Shown: positions 18,680 to 22,185 of the stretch, in pieces
How the letters are laid out: each line of letters begins with the position of its first letter
Numbering within the stretch: the stretch's first letter is position 1
Source of the DNA: Chara braunii
Taxonomy: Eukaryota; Streptophyta; Charophyceae; Charales; Characeae
Direction: 5' to 3'
DNA length: 22,185 nucleotides
Assembly: GCA_003427395.1 (NCBI GenBank)
Contig: BFEA01000350.1
Location: 910,082 to 932,266, forward strand
Notes under the pieces: generated by a model
Databases searched by the model: none
Told to the model about the DNA's origin: nothing
The model's input: the letters and a program-made list of their open reading frames with translations, nothing else
Position numbers and translations under genes: made by a program

Positions 18680-19290
18680 TATAACTTTAAGGCTATATAT
18701 GTATGGATACTTATATTATATATATCTATATATATATATTTATATATACCAAAGTTTTTGTTATTAACTCTGTTTGACTCCAAGATTTGACTCAGTTGGC
18801 TGATATGAAAAATGTTGGACATTGTTGATCAAATTTTCTGTTGGAACCTAATAAAGTAAATCAGTTGGATGTATGTTGACCATACGGTGCAAGTTTGAAA
18901 TTCTATGAGGAACATTGGTCGTTCACTTTGAATTCTTGTTCATTATTAATTTGGCATTGTGGTGCTGCATTTCCTGCACACTAGATGAATTGATCGCTTG
19001 AAAACTTCATGAAAGATCATTTAATTGCTATGAATGCGGATTGAAACATGTATGTTGCCTCTCTCCGAAACTGAAATGGAAGCAGGACTTGGAGAAAGAA
19101 CTTCTGAGGAATGATTTCTCTCTAAACGAGTGGAGTCCAGATGTTATCTGGGCAGCTCCAGATAGTTGTATTGTGGGAGGCTTGTCAGGGGCTATACCTA
19201 ACTCATTTGGGTTTTGCTGAGGTCGAAATGAGTCTTCGATAAGGGGATGATAGGAGACTTGGGACCTTAGTGTTTATCCCATCCCCGAGA
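18680..19290. other. AT-rich spacer after gag2
   Basis: No gene. A TA-rich microsatellite lies at about 18690-18750, and AATAAA at about 18849 could serve as a polyadenylation signal for a gag2 transcript, about 170 bp past its stop. Confidence 0.45.
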
Positions 19291-19450
19291 TCCATTACCG
19301 TAGTACAGTACCAGTATCCTCGTGGGACATGGGAGACCCAGGTTGGATTCCTGGCGGCACGATTGAAAAAGTATCGAGGTGTGGTGTTTGCATCCCTATG
19401 GCTCAAAGAGAGACCAGGGTTGGAATCCCGACGGTGAATGGATGTTTCCC
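19291..19450 (+). repeat. Two tandem tRNA-like units
   Basis: Two segments about 85 bp apart share a GAGACC(C)AGGTTGG(A)ATTCC-type core: GGTTGGATTCC near 19333 and GGTTGGAATCC near 19423, each one base off the Pol III B box, with short pairing flanks. The second is preceded by TGGCTCAAAGAG, an A-box-like segment. No full tRNA structure forms. Confidence 0.45.
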
Positions 19451-19495
19451 CAAATGAACTATTCAAACAACTTGATGGATGTCGATTGCTTACTA

Positions 19496-19800
19496 GCCGG
19501 AGGTTGCATCCGGTACCACTCAGAGGGACTAATGTTGTTTTGGCCGCCGGTGGGGTAATACTGGAACCATTTTGAAGGGAGACACATTGGTCTAAGGCTT
19601 TCAGAGGCTGAATTTGGACACAATTCCAAGTTCAAAAACTTAAGCTAGTAAGAGGCTGAATCTGGTATCATTTCAGTAATTGGTTTTAGGCTTCCAGAGG
19701 CTGAATCTAGGTATTACTCGAAGTTCAAAAACTTTGGCTCGTCGGAGGCTGGATCTGGTGCCATTTCAATGATTGTTTTATGCTTCTGGAGTCTGAATCC
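19496..19800. repeat. Nested 46/93-bp tandem repeat
   Basis: GAGGCTGAATCTGG-like starts recur every 45-48 bp, and alternate subunits are more alike (one type contains AAGTTCAAAAACTT, the other ATTTCAGTAATTG), giving a 93-bp higher-order period (AGGCTT at 19595, 19688, about 19780). The first one or two subunits from 19496 are worn. Confidence 0.7.
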
Positions 19801-19979
19801 AGTTTTGTATTGAGAGCATGTCTGAATTTAAGATGAGTTGTCCTTTAGAATGAAGGACATGCGTGCTTTGAGAGACATTGCTGCTGATATAATTGAAAAC
19901 GCCAAAGCGCACACAAAATTATCTACCTATGTATGAATCCTAAACGACGAGGGTGTCGCTTAATGGGGTCCGGGATGAC
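19801..19979. other. 3' end of internal region, weak polypurine tract
   Basis: No gene. The bases before the 3' LTR include only GGGGTCCGGGA (about 19963-19973), a poor polypurine tract interrupted by pyrimidines. Confidence 0.4.
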
Positions 19980-22185
19980 TGTCAGGGCAGAAACCCTTAC
20001 AAGGGTATCTGCCGGTGTTTTGACGGCTCGCAGGAAGGCGCCATCCTATCCGTAAGATGACGGGGCGTCGGTGAGCGAAGAAGGGACGAAGTGAGGGTAA
20101 TCCGCCACGGCGCGGCAAAAGATTTCATGGGTATCCCAACCCCCTGTGCATATTTACATTTCCTTTCTTGTCAGGTATTGACCCCGCATGTGTCTCTTCC
20201 AAATCTGTTACTCAGACTCAAGGGTTGGGCACCCAACTGGTTATAGGAAGGGCAGTTGACGCTACCAAGGCATACCGCGGCGGAAACTACTAAAGGAAGG
20301 AAGCCGCGATGACGGGGATATCGGGGCTACCATTCCCCCTCGCCCCCACCATCGGGAGCTCAGTGGGGCCGCGCCTGAAGGAAGGATTGGTGCCCCACGC
20401 CGATACTGAGCCTGGATTCGAACCAGGGTGCCTGGTATAGCAAAGGGGAAGGGGCCGTGGCTACGGCTGGGGCAGAAAAATGGCCATGATGGTCCTCCCT
20501 TTGGCCTCAGCTGAGCCATCATGGGCTCCTTGCAGACTCAGCACCCCCAACATTGGATCTTTCTGATCCTGGGGGTGGGGTTGAGTGCCGGGGAGAAGAC
20601 AACAGCACATGGGAGTAGGACAGGAGGAATCATAGGGGGATTCCCATCCTTGAGATCAAAGGATCTCGTGGCTAGGAACCCATTAGAGGGGGAGAAAGGC
20701 TTAGGATGAATAGGGATCTAAGTCCAGCCTTTCCCCGACGTACCGGCACTGGAGAATATAGACAGGTACGTCAAACTTTAAAAACTCATAACTCCTACAA
20801 TAATGGTCAGAAAAATACAAGAAAGACTGTTTTGGAAATAAGACAGTGACAGCCATCTCGTGAGAATTACGAGATGACTAATTGAACTAGCCCTCAATAG
20901 ATAAAAACGAGAGAAAAAGGTATAGTCAAAGTCAGTCGCATTAAGTGTGCGGCTGCGGTGTAACGACGTTGCACCGTCGATTTCATAAAATCGAGGGCCC
21001 AGGGCCATCTTGAATTATTGTCTAAGGGCTAGGGTGTCGAGGCACACTCTCCATCTCGACTATAAAAGCAGGCAGTGCCCAGCAGTTGCCACACAAGGAG
21101 CACGTGCCGTAGGAGTGGTCGCACACTCTAAGGCATTTGTGAGTTGCGGGAGTGCTTAGGGAGTGCTGCAGGGAGTTTACTAGAGGAGCTGCTGGGAGTC
21201 TACTAGAGGAGGAGTCACCAAAGCCACAAGGTGGAGGCACCTTGCTACCACCTTGGGTTGGTACCGGACCTGCGGCACATGTGCTAGGGACCACTCCGTT
21301 GGAGCGGGAACTCACCTCCAAGACTCAAGGGAGCGACATTTTGGACTTAGCTTCGGCCAAGGGCCGGGTTCTATTATTTTGAGCTGGGACGTGGCCGACG
21401 TAAGGGAGCATGTTACCGGAGTAATCAAGCAGCAAGGCTACGTCCGCATGCGGAGGAGCGTTACCAGCCTTGTCATACGTGGGCGTCAAGATAATTTTGT
21501 GAGAGTGTCGTGGGACCACCGTTGGGCCTGGTTTTTGACACCAAGGCGGTGCCTTTTATTTTGGAAGCAAGGATCTCGGGTTGCGGCGCGACAAGGAGAC
21601 GGTACCGCTCACCCGCTTGTTCGCGGTTCACCAATTAATTTTGTGTGGCATTCCAAGTGTGTCGTCATGGTCAGAGGGAGGTGCCAAGTGCGGCACACGC
21701 TCAAGGCGGACGCCGGTGCGAATTTGTGGAGATGTGACGCAAGGGATTTTTTTTTTTTTGTATCGGGAACGACGCAAGTCCTTGACGTTTTGGCGTGGTG
21801 GAACCCTTGGTACCAGTCCTTGGCACCATTGGGACCATTTGGGACTATGCCTCATCGACGGTCCTATTGATTGGACCTCCGACACCTCAACGTCAAGAAT
21901 CTATTTTGAGGTGCGTCGGCAACCGTCATTACATTGGGCCCTGCGGGACCAATTTGGAACCAGGAGTGTTACTCATCACTTGTGGGACTTGCCGGAGCAA
22001 GCAAGGACCTCTCAATAATTGTTGAGGTTCACGACACTTGTGATTTTGTATTCAAAACATTTTGGAGCGTGGTTGGCGTTCAAGATTCAGCTCGGCTTTC
22101 TTGGGTGAGCCGGTCGGCATCACCGACACTTCATTCAAGGTCAGTTAATGACTCAGATCCATCACTCCCCACGTGAAACCACACT
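19980..22185 (+). repeat. 3' LTR, truncated by window end
   Basis: Starts TGTCAGGGC, one base different from the 5' LTR start. It aligns with 3933-4306 and 5889-7756 of the 5' copy, including the terminal hairpin, the minus-strand B box (20414-20424), the covarying hairpin (20956-20976), the TATA box (21061-21068) and the 23-bp minisatellite. It lacks the 1582-bp block. It ends at the last base of the shared 94-mer, so at least 3.3 kb of the expected LTR is missing. Confidence 0.9.
21061..21068 (+). promoter_or_regulatory. TATA box in 3' LTR
   Basis: TATAAAAG conserved with 6583-6590 of the 5' LTR, with identical flanks (GCAGGCAGTGCC) downstream. If active here it would read rightward out of the element. 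Confidence 0.45.

Overview
The window looks like repeat-rich nuclear DNA from a plant-lineage (streptophyte) eukaryote. The evidence is a Ty3/Gypsy-type LTR retrotransposon whose primer-binding site matches plant-type tRNA-Asp for 19 nt, several tRNA-like SINE relics, many micro- and minisatellites, and decay by mostly C-to-T/G-to-A changes. The style of repeats reminds me of charophyte (Chara-like) assemblies, but that is an impression and not shown. I see no intact host gene.

Layout. Bases 1-3932 are left flank: a CA repeat, degenerate tandem arrays (about 50-bp units at 555-980, CT-rich units at 991-1170, about 30-bp units at 2040-2700), AT-rich spacer, and a coding-like remnant at 3371-3897. 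One decayed LTR retrotransposon fills 3933 to the end. Its 5' LTR starts TGTCGG at 3933 and ends CCGACA at 11080, two bases before the primer-binding site at 11083-11101, so it spans about 7.1 kb. The 3' LTR starts at 19980 and is cut by the window end after 2.2 kb. The two LTRs align from their first base. The 5' copy has an extra 1582 bp (4307-5888) and a 94-bp exact duplication around an N at 7757.

The LTR contains three TATA boxes (6583, 8496, 10674), Pol III B-box-like sites, hairpins, and an unrecognised two-part ORF (8621-9755) just downstream of the second TATA box.

Internal region: leader with a possible splice donor in a hairpin (11142); gag (11398-13299, three internal stops, one inside the CCHC knuckle); pol in order protease, reverse transcriptase, RNase H, integrase (13251-17504), broken by stops and two or three frame changes but keeping catalytic residues (DTG, YIDD, DD35E); then, where an env gene would sit, a second Gag-like ORF (17687-18679) with its own CCHC knuckle and a 63-residue gapless match to the first Gag. 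The order is thus LTR - gag - pol - gag2 - LTR. A purine tract and splice-acceptor-like site precede gag2. About 1.3 kb of noncoding DNA follows, with tRNA-like duplicates and a nested 46/93-bp repeat.

The most novel points are the gag-pol-gag2 order and the giant LTR that appears to carry its own promoter and ORF. Because single Ns and a contig-overlap signature are present, the continuity of the 5' LTR needs long-read support.
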